A stretch of DNA of 64,000 nucleotides from Dirofilaria immitis (lineage: Eukaryota; Nematoda; Chromadorea; Rhabditida; Onchocercidae). Of this stretch, positions 1-14,875 are shown piece by piece; position 1 is the first letter of the stretch; the number at the start of each line of letters is the position of its first letter. Under the pieces are notes generated by a model that searched no databases, was not told where the DNA came from, and saw only the letters and a program-made list of their open reading frames with translations. The stretch lies in assembly GCA_024305405.1 (NCBI GenBank), contig JAKNDB010000087.1:2356001-2420000 (forward strand). The letters run 5' to 3'. A program made the position numbers and the translations under genes.

Positions 1-2200
1 ATACTAGAAAGGAAACCGCCATTATTTTAAATTTGTTTTATAATTTTTTCGAGATAGCGATAGAACATTTAAGCCAAGTAGATATCAAAGAACCAACGTG
101 TTAAACGAGAAATTATCAACTATTTATCATTCACCAATAAACTTATCACAGCTGCCTCTACCAAATTTAGTGGTGATCCAAAGCTTTAGCGAGAATTCTG
201 GAGCAGCTTCAATGCAGTGATGTACCTCCGAAGAATCCCAAAGGTTCAGAAATTAAATTATTTAATTTAAAAAAATTCTTTATTAGCTGTGAGAAATTGT
301 GTGATACTGTTCCAGATAATTATGAACTGATAAGAAATATATTAATTAACCAATATCGCAAATTTACAACAATAAAGAAATCGGTCTAAAAACGAGTTTC
401 ATTCTGTGAAGCTAAATGATAAAAATCAGTCGCTGAAGGCAAGAGTTCTCCGACAATGATAAGCAATAGAAGAAAATTTAAAATCTAATTTCGAAACAAT
501 AATCAAAAGTAGACTGCTACTATGAATCTTGGCTACTATCTAACAACTAAAAATAGAACAAGAAACTTGGAGTGTAACCCACAGAAAGATAGGACCGATG
601 ATAGTTAAATGCGGGTACATAAATGTAGTTCACACTCACAACGCTATATTTGTAGAATCGATGTACATTGTAAATGCCATCACTACTCCGGCTATAGATG
701 AATTCAGGAAACTTGAACTAATAAGCATTTATGAATAAACCTAATATGTTTACAACGAGGAAAAGGCATAGAATGATTTAAACAAAATATCATTAAGAAA
801 AAAGGAAGATACAAAATCTATTGGTCGTAGAAAGAATTAAGGATTAAATTAAATGATGATTATGATGTTTGTTTCGATCAATTAAAATCATTAGCCAAAA
901 GACTTCAGATTGATAAAAATTGCTTTTAAGCGATACATTGAAATAAATCAAGAATATTTACAATCCGATATAGTTGAAGCAGTGTCACCTGACATGAATC
1001 AGGTTGATATTATTCATTATCTCTTTCATCACGAAGTACCACCAAGCAAATTAACAACAAAATTAAGAATCGCTTATGACGCATCAGTCCATTTTTAAGG
1101 AATGAAAAATTTAAATGATATTTTATGTCGTGGACAAATAATATTCCTTGACATAGTCGGAACATTACTTCGTTTTCTAACCAAGAAAATAATGATGCAA
1201 ATGATATAGAAAAGCTTTTCTAAAACTGCACCCGATTTCTTTAATTAAAGGATATCCAAGGGCAGGTAATTGAAAATAACATATGTTGTTATATTTTTAA
1301 AAGAGTTTCATTTGGAGTAATATTATCACTTTTTTGTTATCAGCCACAGTTATCACTTATAAAATCATGGGAAAGAAACTGCACTCGAAGTAAGAAAAAA
1401 TTAAGAGGACGGATGGAGCTCTTACAAAATATGCAGAAGTGAAATGCATATTTGATGAAGCTTCAATGAATGTGAGAGACTTTTTCTCAAACAATCAAAA
1501 ATTTAACGCAAAAATCCAGAAAAGGATCGAGAAGAAATAAGAAAATTCTTGGCATCTATTAGCGCTGAGGCCATGAAATGGAAATAATTATCAAAAAGGT
1601 CAATTCTACAATTTGAAGGCTTCATAGTATAATTTATTAGATTAACGGTTCCCATAATGATACAATTTAAATTGTTTCCTTAAAACTTGGAGAACATTTT
1701 ACGAGATTAAATTATATGTGAAGAAGGTAAGTAAGAACTTATGGATCACAATCATAAATGAATGGCTATTGAGTTTTAAAGAATCAACAATCATCTAAAA
1801 ATAAACAAGAATTTATGTATCAGCTATACCTTATTCAGTAGCAGTATATATGCAAAACCAAAAGAATTGAACAAAATGAGATAAGTTTCTGCCAAATCTC
1901 GTCTTGTACTCAGTCTTTCGAGAATAAGAATTGGATTAAGATAACGAATACAAATAGAAAACTAAAATAAGTTGTATTTAATAATGAACAATTTCCAATA
2001 AGAATTTTATAATACCAAACAATAAATGGAAGAAATTTTGTAAATGGATTCTGGTATTCCGCTTAATGTACCAAGAAAGTGGAACCGCGAAGAATTCTTA
2101 GAAACCAATTTCACTTTCATCGAAGTCGTCAGTAAAATGAAGCGACATCACAAGAACGTTAAGTCTTTCTCAGATTGTCATTATCAATAGTATCGGACCA
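1..2200 (+). mobile_element. Degenerate BEL/Pao LTR-retrotransposon internal region
   Basis: This is a dead copy of a BEL/Pao retrotransposon, read on the plus strand and probably cut by the window edge. Four blocks appear in the family's usual order. A gag-like block near 163-219 reads KFSGDPKL, then a stop where the family usually has Trp, then REFWSSFNAV. A reverse-transcriptase block lies at 910-1190, with LTTKLRIAYDAS near 1050-1090 followed after a stop by LNDILCRGQ. A block near 1440-1500 contains EASMNVRDFFSN. RNase H-side pieces are TVPIMIQFKLF near 1645-1680 and SAKSRLV near 1890. Many stops and frameshifts separate the blocks, so nothing is translatable at length. I saw no integrase, LTR or target-site duplication, and the right end is uncertain (2.2-2.5 kb). 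Family assignment is confident, boundaries are not. Confidence 0.85.
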
Positions 2201-5200
2201 AATAACCAAATCACTGCTTCTTCATATATGTGTGAAGGTTTAAAAAATCGAAGGAAACTAAATATAATAACCCCAAAAAATCTGTTCAATAAATGAATTA
2301 TGAATGATGAAATTCAATATTCATATAGTCGGCTAGGTCGGAGTTAATCAATATCGGATTTCGTATTCATGAAAAGAGAAATTTATTTTTACGACAGAAG
2401 AAGGTTAATTTCCGATCGCGATAATATTGAACATTGTGAAAATCAAAGTGGAAATGTGCCAAACGCATAACAAAAAGAAAAAAGGAAACTACAAATAATT
2501 GCTCATATAAAAAAATTGGAAAATTCAGCGTTTACATATGTAAAAATAAATAAATACGCTGGTTAAATAAATTACAAACTTCATTTAGTTTTAATCATGA
2601 AAATGAAACAGTGGCAACAAAAAATGTAATTTTACTAATATTTATTTAATGAATTGTGATATTATTGCCGATATAGAAAATTCAACTAATAATCGAAAAA
2701 GAATAATAAAAAGTGTTCGTTGCAAGGTAAATACAAATCAAAAAAATAAAAACTACTTGATCTGAAAAGTTAAATTCCAATACATATTGGTAGTTTATGA
2801 TTGGAATTTAACCAGCGACTGAACATAGTATATCAAAGAAGTTGTAAAAATCGAATGAATTAATTGTATAAAAGAATAATAAAAATCGAAATAACTTTTT
2901 ACTATCGTTAGAATGATTACCAGTTAGGTTTTTAAGTTAATTAATAGGATGGTTATCAAATAAACTTTGGCGTCGAAACTATTATTACAAAGAAATGACC
3001 AAATAGCAAATAAGTCTATGAAAACTAATAATTACTGACTGCAAATGAGCAAAATGAAAATATATGAAAATAAATTTCGTCGGTTTCAAAAGTGAGTTAA
3101 CAAGCAAATTTAAAACCGAAAGAATCAATGCAAAATTGAAAATGCTACCGGAATCAGCAAAAATCAATTTAGGAAATGTGAAGGCCAAGACTAAAATCTT
3201 CTGGGAAAAAATTATATCAGATATGGAAAAAAATTAATAAAAGAAATAGAAATAAATTTGATAAAGCTAAGGGAATAATAGAAAAGAATTGTTAAAATTG
3301 GCAACACACTGGAATATTCTTGTATTGTCAATAATGCTAATCAATATTAAGTTGAAATATGATTTAAATTGTTCAATAGTCTTAGATCTTATAAGACAAA
3401 TTCTAACAATTCCTATAGCATTTGTACAAATTCCCTCTCAAACAAGGATGGAAAGAAAATATCCATTAAACAAAATGTAATTAGACGAAATTTATTTGCT
3501 ATGTCCCAAATTTCCTTTCTGCCGAAATATTTCAGCTTTTTAGGAATATCGGAAAAATTGAAATAATTCTGGCATAACTATTTTCAAGCAATCGAAGTAC
3601 CATAATATTTTCTAAATGATTTGTTGCCTAAATAAATATAAATGAATATTACTATGCCTAATAATGAAATATTTATCCTATTCTCATCTTTGACTCATAC
3701 TACTGAGATTTATTATCTAAAATAAAATATCGAAAATTAATTTGCTAACAATATAATCATGATAATATCAAAATTATGCTACTGATGTCTACTGATTGAT
3801 CACGTTGATACCAAAATTATTTTGCTAATACATTTATTGATTGATAATCGTGAATAAATGTCACCACATGGAAACTATGAAATCTCCAAATTAAATATTT
3901 AGACATAATGGAAATGAGTTAAAATCTTGCAATACACTTATCATGATATAATTAAACATAGTTGAGAATATTTTTGTAAAATTGATTTTTACTTTCCGTT
4001 TAAATAATATTTAAAATATTCATCTAATTTTTTTAATACCAAAATAGTAGTAATCAGATATTTTAATAATTGTTTGCATAAACTATTAAGATATGAAATA
4101 TTTGATGTAACATAACATTATCATTGATAATTATATAAATTTTATTAAATCTTTTAGCTTTAAATTACTAATATTGTTGCTAAATCGTAAGAATCAGAGA
4201 ATGAATAATTCTCGTTATCATATATTGTATGTTCGGATTTATTGTGCAATGTAAAATATAAGCTCTAACAAACAGATCCTTTCTCGCAGTTTCAGAATTG
4301 CAAAAGGATCTTCCATTTACGCGGAAAAAGAGGGTCCTGAGCAACAAGCTATTGTAAACGATGTTCTTCAGTGAGGCAATTGAACAACATCTATCGGGCA
4401 TTATTTAATGTCTCTTTTTTTTTTTTGTGATTTACATTCCGTTATTAAGATTTCTAATTGATATCACTGAATTTATACTATTGATTTTGTAACTGATGTA
4501 TTCATTGATTTGTTTATCAAATTTATGTGAGAAAGATTTATTTCCCAAGTTTGAGATGCTACTATTGAAAGGCAGAAAGAATCCTCGATTTTTATCACGG
4601 TTAAAGAACAGGGACAAATATTATTATCCTAAAATTTAATTAAAACATTCTACATAATATATTAGATAAATCAATCCAAGTTTCAGGAAGTTCATTCTTA
4701 CTCAGTACGTAATCGAAAAACTAAATTTAATGTATTAATTTTTCTAGAATTGATTGCTATCATCTGAATGGATCATAACTATCTAATTTATTTCGTTTAT
4801 ATCGTACCGAAAAAAAATACGTGGTATTAATATTAATTCAAAGAATTATTCAATCTTTACCGTCCGATGTAATAGAAACGATATATGCGATATAAATTAG
4901 ATAGAATATGAAAAAAAAATTAGAATATGAAATTTTGCTAAATAATTTTACATTTTTTCTTTCTTTCGTTCCACTTTTTATCTAATTAAATTATATTAAA
5001 TTTATTATAAGAGATGCAAAAAAATTTCGTTGGAAAAAAATTTGGTTAAATGCATTGATTTTGATCGAAGAGAAAAATCATGTGAGTAATAAATTTTAAT
5101 CGCATTATATGCTTTTTTTCGTTTTTGTTTTTTTGAAAACCATCAATTTTTAAGCACCTTTTGCCGTTTCGAGCTTTATATGAAAATAATTAAATATTTT

Positions 5201-5593
5201 TTTGTTTAACTTTTTCTGATTTGTAAAGTTTGCATTTATCAAAACTATTTTTTTGAAATTTCTAAGTTTATTTTAACGTTATGCAGACGATTCAATGTAA
5301 ATAAATTGTTAATATTTGACAAAAGAAGTATTATTTGTGCTACGCAAAAAAAAAAATTAAAAATAAATGGAACAAACTTATGACGGATAACAATAAAATA
5401 AAATTTTAATTCGTTTCTTATTTTGGAATAATTAAACAGTATATATTTAAAAAAATCGTACTGTGCTTATTAAAATAAATTTAAAATTAACAATTGCAAT
5501 ATAAGTTTGGATACAACGCGTGGTATGCTATCATAATTTTTTTTAAATTCATTGAAACAAAATATACGCGGAAGTTACAGAATATTGAAAAGT
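2201..5593. other. AT-rich intergenic spacer, no supported gene
   Basis: Between the retroelement relic and the DB-module gene the sequence is AT-rich and full of stops on both strands. Short ORFs here (for example 2985-3188 minus and 3369-3566 plus) have no splice context or recognisable motif. A slightly less AT-rich patch at 4180-4400 is open for 73 codons on the minus strand, and also gives a broken LPFTRKKRVLSNK-like reading on the plus strand. It may be another scrap of mobile element, but I cannot assign it. Confidence 0.5.
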
Positions 5594-6507
5594 TTATATA
5601 TCATTTTTTTGATATGACATCAAATCTTCTTTTAAACATTGAATTATTTCTTTGGAATGAAAGAAGCACAAAAAATTTGTTTGTTGTAAGTTTAATTTTG
5701 TTTTTCCAGTGCAATAATTGAGACACTCTTCCGGTATATTCCTGAAATTGACATCTTCATTTGATAAAAATTTTAAATTAAAATAAGTTAGCGAACGAAT
5801 CATAAATAAATGGTAATTTTGGTCTAAAATTTGAATTTGTACAAAATAATGAATTAATACAAGATAATGATCAGATAATATTTATCATAACGATAATATG
5901 ATAATTTACCATTTAACACAGCAATCACTTTGACTACTCATATGATGAGCACATCCCCATATTTGTCGTATATTTTTTCTGCATTTTTCTCCATATGACA
6001 CAAACTATAACCAGTAGAATAAAAACTAATTAAAAAAAGAAATTGTCTTGCACAAATGTTCTGCAAAGAAACATACTTAAGCAAGTTTATTGAAATTTTA
6101 ATTTAAATTTTATGTTCTAATTTGTGCTTAATTAAATGTCAAAAATGAAAGATTGTTATCATCTTATCATCTTTGCTTTTCAGATAGTATACATTTAGAG
6201 GATAGTTTCATGATTAGCAAAAATTTTTCAATAGTTTTTTCAAAGAGAAAACAGTAGGAATTCACCTTTATTTGAAGATTGAAATAAAAATCACCTGAGC
6301 AGCTGTCATACTGGAAATGCCACTTATGCTGCATAATTTTTTTGTACAGTCAGTATCAACAATTTTTTCAGCGCAACATTGTTCGAAATATTTATCTGCT
6401 ATACTTGGTACCATAAGTTCCTCATTTCCCAAATAATAACTATGCAAAATTTGTTGCAAATTATTTGCTTCTACTAATGCCACAAAAATGATGAATAATT
6501 TATTCAT
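5594..6507 (-). CDS. Secreted DB-module protein, 12 cysteines, three exons
   Basis: Exons on the minus strand are 6507-6295, 6004-5910 and 5741-5594. Donors are CAG|GTGATT and ATG|GTAAAT, and phases (0, then 2) agree at both joins. The product is 151 aa. It begins with a short hydrophobic signal peptide, roughly MNKLFIIFVALVEA. The mature part carries 12 cysteines at residues 44, 45, 54, 59, 79, 89, 99, 100, 109, 113, 128 and 138, including two CC pairs and the blocks QIWGCAHH and IPEECLNYCTG. That pattern fits the nematode DB module, a family known for 12 conserved cysteines thought to form six disulphides; its function is unknown. The start is chosen because TTTCAG|AA precedes ATG, an expected spliced-leader acceptor. 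Secretion is inferred from the signal peptide. No frameshift or missing cysteine is seen. Confidence 0.88.
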
Positions 6508-6513
6508 TTCTGA
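6508..6513 (-). promoter_or_regulatory. Probable trans-splice acceptor of the DB-module gene
   Basis: On the minus strand the sequence GATCATTTCAG lies directly before AA-ATG. No upstream exon in phase is apparent, and a 2-nt leader before the ATG is typical of spliced-leader addition in nematodes. A cis-spliced 5' UTR exon is the alternative. Confidence 0.6.
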
Positions 6514-6732
6514 AATGATCAAAATAAGTCTCGACGATGTAAAATGGAAATTCAATTTCAGATTAGCTCACTCTAATTGCTATTAAAAAATAACTGAAAT
6601 AAAAACAGAATAATTAAATATAAAAAAGACAGAATTTGGAGGAAACAAAATTTTAGAAATAGTTGCTTTAAATCTTAATATATTATAGGAGGGGTGGATT
6701 AAAAGTTATAAAAATGAATTATTTAAAAGTTT

Positions 6733-6825
6733 GAAACTACTCAGCTCATATAATTAGGATTTAGAAACTGCCCAGATTATTTAGTCAAAGTTCAAAAACT
6801 GTCCAGTCCAGGATATCCAGTCATA
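6733..6825. repeat. Three diverged 31-bp repeats upstream of the DB-module gene
   Basis: The motif GAAACTACTCAG (6733), GAAACTGCCCAG (6764) and AAAACTGTCCAG (6795) recurs at exactly 31 bp. The bases between have diverged while the 12-bp core is kept. The array lies about 230-300 bp upstream of the DB gene start, so a promoter role is possible but unproven. Confidence 0.6.
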
Positions 6826-8749
6826 ACCTAATGAATAATCTATTAACTCAGATTATCATTCATAATTCTGCTTAGAATAATTTACAGAACAGTATTAAAT
6901 CAAAGTATATGCAGAAGCAATTAATTCTCAAAACCGCTTGAAATTAATGATTGGCTAAACTTTTGATTGATAATTTTGTGCCAAATATGTAACTATATAT
7001 GTTTTGCATCATATTTGTTTAAGAATTTATAGCATTTTTTAGCAATCAAAGCTATCAGTTCTTTTTATATCTAAATCAATATGCATTTGTTTTGTCCTGA
7101 GAAAAGAATCATCGGTTTATTGTGATGTTTTAATCTTATAATTTATTGCAACTTTTTTTTGATCTTCCGTTTAATAACAATAGAAGAAAAAAACGAATCT
7201 TTGATTTTATTCGTATTTCTTTGATTTATTTGCAAATGAAGGTTTCATTTGCAATATTCTTTATTGGAAAAATTTTCTAAATGAATTTTGTAATTTTATC
7301 AATTTTTTAAAATCTTCCATCACAACTTCAGCGAATGAAGAAAAAAGTAATCAAAAATGAAAGAATGGAAAAAAGAAAGAATACGCAAATTGTCAAAATA
7401 ATAGCTGAATGAATTTTTAAAAATTGATTAATCGAAGTTTACTGTAAGATATTCTAAAAATAAAAGAAAAAATGATTGCCTCAATTTTTATTACAAATTT
7501 AATTATTTCAATTAAAAATATTTAAAATTGTAATAAAATATATTACAATTTTGCAATAATTACAATTTTCGTTGCTAAAATAATTGCAGCATTTAATTAT
7601 TTTAATTAATAATTTTTCCATTCGCTTCAACAATTTTAATTCAGTTTAGAAATAAAAAGCATTTGAAATTGCTTTATCTCATTTACACATTTTTACATTA
7701 TTTAAAAAATTTAAATAAGAAAGTTTATTTTTGCCGATTCAATCTGACTTAATTTTATTAAATTAAACCGATGTAATGATAAAAACATTTTGAGTAAATT
7801 TGGTTTTGCGACTATTACTTATATGAAATGATTTTAGTAAAACTTGGCTTGGAATGATTTTTAAATCTTTGCACTTCTATCTTTGTTATAACTTTCTCTA
7901 ATGAATCTCAATCAAAACGCCAAAATAAAACTTTTAATAAGAATAAATATTATTGCCAAATAAATTCCATTTGATTTAATCATTGAGAAATTTTTTATTA
8001 ATTTTGAATTTCTTTTGTAAGTAAAAACTTGTTCCAAACATATTTTTTATTTTGAAATTTCTGTTTTTATTCTTTTTAAAATTCCTTCTCTAATCTTTTT
8101 TATTAGTTTTGAAATTTTTAATTAAAAATCATTTTAAAAAGCATTTTTAATGATGCATTCAATAATTGGAAAATTTGAAGATAGCAAAGGTAAGAGAGAG
8201 GAATAGAGAAATTGAATGATTTCATTTAAATTTCTTCCTTTCCTCCTTTTTTATGTATAAAATTCAATTTCAGTCTTCCTTCCTTATATTAAATTAATTT
8301 TAATATCTGTTGCTTGTTATGTTTAATTTAATTTAATAATACTTTGCAAAGTATGAAATGAAAGTTAATTAGCAAGAAGAGATTAAGGATGGACAAAATA
8401 GAGAGAAAATAACAAAAATGAAACTTTATGCAATTATAAACAATAATTAATAGAACAGAATAGTTTAAGCATGGAATAGAATAAAACGAAAATAATAAAC
8501 ATGGAACTTTATACAATCATAAACAATATTTGATATAATTCATTTATCAATTAATTTATTATATTTCAAAATGAAATATTAGATTTAGTCTTGTTTACCT
8601 TGAATTTATTCCTCTCATTCTTCCATGATTAGCAAATTAATATGATTTTTTCAGATCTTTTTTGAAATAATTATTGATCAGTTATATGAATAGAATGGAA
8701 ACTAACTTTGAGATTCAAATGAATCAATAAAAGATTTGACACAAACTTT

Positions 8750-9090
8750 TAGGATAATAAGAAATTATCACAGCTATATACAGATGATGAGTGATAACAA
8801 AAACATGATGATTACACAGCAAATTAATCCGATGAAAATGAAGATTAAGCAATGATAATGGTACAAAAAATCTGTACATTCTATTTTTCAAATACTTTTT
8901 GAATAATCATCAAGTGATTCAAATGTTCATTATTTCTTTTTCAATTGATCAATTTTTGCAGCAGAAATACAAATTTTCTTAGACATTTTATTTACAAACA
9001 ATTTTGTTTAAAGATAATAAAGAATTATCACAGTGATGCAAATGATAACCGATAACAGGATATAGTCATAGAATGATAACGAAACATAAT
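8750..9090. repeat. GATAA-rich diverged duplication
   Basis: A block beginning GGATAATAAGAAATTATCAC at 8753 reappears in diverged form near 9012, about 260 bp away. Both copies and the bases after them hold several TGATAA or AGATAA elements on either strand, a sequence bound by GATA-type factors. With this base composition some such elements are expected by chance. Confidence 0.4.
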
Positions 9091-10435
9091 TATTAAAATC
9101 GCAATAAAATAATTTTTTAATAAAAATTAATTAAATGATATAATAAATGTTATTATATTATTTGAGTCATTTCTTTTTTGCTTCTTTCTAAAATTTTATA
9201 TCGTTTTTTTACATAGTTATTTTTTTATTAAATTTAATTTTAATTAAAATTTTCGAAATTTTTTTCTTATAGAACAGAAAGAAAGTTATTATTCCCGACA
9301 ATATCATCAAATATATATGTCGGGGTCATATGAATCAATATTTGAAAGAAGTCAACGTACCAACAATGTATATTTATTTGATCCCTCGCTCTTCTCTTCT
9401 TTTCTCTCGAGATCATTTTTATATTTAACCCGTTATTTGTTCTTATTTCTTGACCTACTACTGCGTCATATGTTCTTATCTTCAACAGTCAAATTATCAA
9501 ATATTCTATTGATATATACTGACTTTTAATTATAAGAATTATAATAATTATGTAATAATAAACCTTTAATTAGTTTCGAATATTTAAATTGATTATCGTC
9601 ATGTTCGGCTTAACTTATCTATGCATTTAATTTTCTTCTAAAATTTAACATTTCAAATGAATAATTTTTCTATCAATGAATTGATTATAGTAAAAAAGGT
9701 ACAACTATTTTACATGTGAAATATTTTCAACTTTATAAAGTTATTCGAAATATGCTAAATTATTCATTAAGATTTACTCTTGATAAATAATTTATTCTAT
9801 CATAATTTTTGAAATTATAAAATTTATAAAACTAGTAAAACTTCAATTTATCAATTAATTACTTTTTCATGTTATCACCTCATGTTTAAAATAAACATTT
9901 ATTTACCAGGATTGATAAATTTGCTTATATGAAAAAAAAGATAATTGATAAATTGAAACATAATTTTCGAGAAATCTCATATAAGAGTAGCTAAGTTTAT
10001 TTGAAAGGCAAAAAGTTTATTTGAATTGCTAATAATTTCAATGATTAGAATGGTACTAATTTTCCAAAAATAATTCTAATATTTTGTCAATTTCAATAAA
10101 TCGAAAAAATTTAATCGAATTAATCAAATTTTGATTGCGCTAATTTGTTTTAGCCTTTTTAAATGTTATAAATTAAAATTTTTCACTTCCTTTTTGCTTC
10201 TTATAAATAATACTTTTTAATAAATACAAAAAGAAAATGAATTTATTAAAAATAATAATTTTTTCTTTTTGGTTAATTGACAAAAGAAAGGAAAAACTAA
10301 AATTTTGATAAATCAAATTGTATAATTTATTTCCGTTTGCAATGCAAAATATATTTAAACATTAATTTTGTTTACAAATTTATTTTTCTATTAAATTAAT
10401 AAATAATTTTGAAAGAAAAAAATGAAAAGGAAAAT

Positions 10436-10502
10436 CTCTTCTCTCTCTCTCTTCCGGTCTTTCCCTTTCCTTCCTTCTCTCCCTCTTTCTTTCTCTATCT
10501 TT
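10436..10502 (+). repeat. Polypyrimidine (CT-rich) tract
   Basis: About 67 bases are almost purely C and T, built from CT and CTTT units with a single GG interruption. It lies about 700 bp upstream of the dehydrogenase start and is one of several such tracts in the window. Confidence 0.85.
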
Positions 10503-10866
10503 TCATCTATTATTATTTTGAAATAACAAGTAGATGAAAATATATTTTTCACTCAATTTTTTTTCTTAATTTTAGATTCATCTTATAGATGAAAAAAATA
10601 AAAAGAAGAAAACTGTGATGAAATATAAAAGAGAATTAATTTGTTATCATCTATTCATGAAATCATTTCCATGTTTTTCATTTTTAAATTTTGTTGATGA
10701 AAAAATTCTTTTTTATATAAATTACCTGTGAAGTTATTTTTAACTTTATAAATAAACGAAAAATGTTGAAAATAAATATTTATTTTTTTAATAAATAATT
10801 CAATCGAATAAACGATTATAATTGGGAAAAAACATTCAGTTATCCAATAATTTTAAATTATAAGTT

Positions 10867-11055
10867 TTTAATTATTTATTCAATACATTATTGATTTAAT
10901 TATTTGAAATTACATTGAATTACTTAAATCTTTAATTAATTTAATACATTAGTTATTTAATTTAAACGAAATTGAATTGAACTTCTAAGTTTCTAATTAA
11001 TTTAATACATAAATTCGTTTAATTATATGAAACTTAATTGAACGACCTAAATTTA
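10867..11055. repeat. Three diverged ~60-bp AT-rich repeats
   Basis: Copies start near 10867, 10931 and 10991. Each holds TTAATTAATTTAATACAT or a close variant, then a GAAAT/GAAACTTAATTGAA block. The array ends just before the presumed promoter of the dehydrogenase gene. Confidence 0.55.
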
Positions 11056-11095
11056 ATTAACAATTAAACTTATGGCTATTATTATACTAATATAT

Positions 11096-11138
11096 TGTTT
11101 CACGGAAGAATTGAAGCTAGCGTATTTTGCGTGAAACA
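11096..11138. promoter_or_regulatory. Inverted repeat TGTTTCACG...CGTGAAACA upstream of the dehydrogenase gene
   Basis: Perfect 9-bp arms at 11096-11104 and 11130-11138 are separated by 25 bases, about 55-100 bp before the ATG. The arms are GC-richer than the surroundings. They could be a dimeric factor site or a hairpin; no factor can be named from sequence. Confidence 0.45.
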
Positions 11139-11180
11139 TTTATTCAACGTACGTAATCATTTAAATTTTTTTAAGTAATC

Positions 11181-11189
11181 TATTTCCAG
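11181..11189 (+). promoter_or_regulatory. Probable trans-splice acceptor of the dehydrogenase gene
   Basis: TATTTCCAG lies directly before AACA-ATG. A 4-nt leader and no visible upstream exon suggest spliced-leader addition. The position fixes the chosen ATG at 11194. Confidence 0.6.
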
Positions 11190-11193
11190 AACA

Positions 11194-13851
<2,658 letters not shown>

Positions 13852-13852
<1 letters not shown>

Positions 13853-13971
13853 TGTCATTAGTATCAACGGGAAAAAATCATTTGGATATTATTTTTCATA
13901 ATGTTATTAGTTTTACTTTACTCATTTTAATTGTATTTCTTTTTTGGCTTACTGGTGTATTATTCTCGTAA
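13852..13971 (+). pseudogene. Out-of-frame C-terminal membrane segment of the dehydrogenase
   Basis: Directly overlapping the TGA stop, another frame runs from ATG 13852 to TAA 13969-13971. It encodes 39 residues that include ISFTLLILIVFLFWLTGVLF, a good membrane helix. Vertebrate SDR42E1 has a membrane helix at its C-terminal end and totals roughly 390 residues, as 349 plus 39 would here. The frame change falls at a run of five T before the stop, so one missing T would explain it. It may be a sequencing error, a real truncation, or a separate short ORF with a TGATG overlap. Confidence 0.6.
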
Positions 13972-14621
13972 AATAATACCTTCTTCATAATATATTATAT
14001 TTCGAGGAAAGAAATTTGAATAATTAACTATCTTAGAATATTAATAATATTATCGATAATTCGATATGAATTAATATTAATTTGAATATTTTTCTCAATT
14101 TAATTAGCAAATGAGAATTTAATGTTTATTACTGCAAAATTAATTTGAATATTTTAATAACAAATACGAAGCATTAAGTATTAAGTATTTTCGTTGATCT
14201 AAATTAATTCTTAAATGATGAAATTATCATGATAATTATTAATTTGTTTCTTATCATTTCCCTTTCTCATTTTCTAATTTGAAAGAATTGTTTTTCTAAA
14301 ATATATTTCAACTTTTCATATTCAAGAAACATTGTAAATATTTTTGTAAAAAGTATCCGTGGAAGAAGTATTTATAATTTTTGAAAATATTTGATTCTAA
14401 TTATTTCATATAATTTTGTTTCGTTTTAATTATTTTATTTTTATCATTCATTTCTTCAACTTTTGCTATGTCATATATATACACTTACTTATTCTATTAA
14501 TTTAAAATTTAATTTTGAAATAATTTAAAATCTCTTCAATTTCATATTAACAGGCAAATTAATATATGCTTTTTTAATATAATTATGTACTTCCTTTACG
14601 AATGAAATCATTTTGCAAATT

Positions 14622-14875
14622 GAAACGGAAGTTCAATTTTATATTCTTTCATTTAATAAACGAAATTGGATAATTGATGCATTCCGATATCTGCGATACT
14701 TTCAATAATCAGAGGAATTTTTCGATTAAAACGGAAGTTCAAGTTCATATTCCTTCTTGAAAATACGAGAATTTTGAATCAGTGAAATTTGATTTTTAGA
14801 TTTTTGCATTTTCTATTTTCAGATTAAAACGGAAGTTCAAATTTGCATATCTTCTGAAAATACGAGAATTTTCAA
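14622..14875 (+). repeat. Dispersed ACGGAAGTTCAA repeats
   Basis: The block AAACGGAAGTTCAA occurs at about 14623, 14729 and 14827. The last two copies share the longer GATTAAAACGGAAGTTCAA (14724 and 14822) and are each followed by GAAAATACGAGAATTTT about 14-20 bases on. The offset is 98 bp, so this is a diverged tandem duplication. Confidence 0.7.

Larger units (their letters stand above)
6514..10435. other. Intergenic spacer between the divergent DB-module and dehydrogenase genes
   Basis: No coding region is supported. The stretch holds the 5' flank of the minus-strand DB gene, with a three-copy motif at 31-bp spacing (6733-6806). It also has a GATAA-rich diverged duplication near 8750-9090 and otherwise AT-rich DNA. 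A 72-codon minus-strand ORF at 9267-9485 overlaps a 70-codon plus-strand ORF; neither has splice context or motifs. Confidence 0.5.

Noticed and set aside
4180..4401. 73-codon minus-strand ORF, and a plus-strand LPFTRKKRVLSNK-like reading that recalls the BEL/Pao RNase H region
   Set aside because: The match is short, out of order with the relic at 1-2.2 kb and broken by a stop; it could be chance.
9267..9529. Overlapping 72- and 70-codon ORFs on opposite strands
   Set aside because: No acceptor, donor, signal peptide or motif; ORFs of this length are expected by chance.
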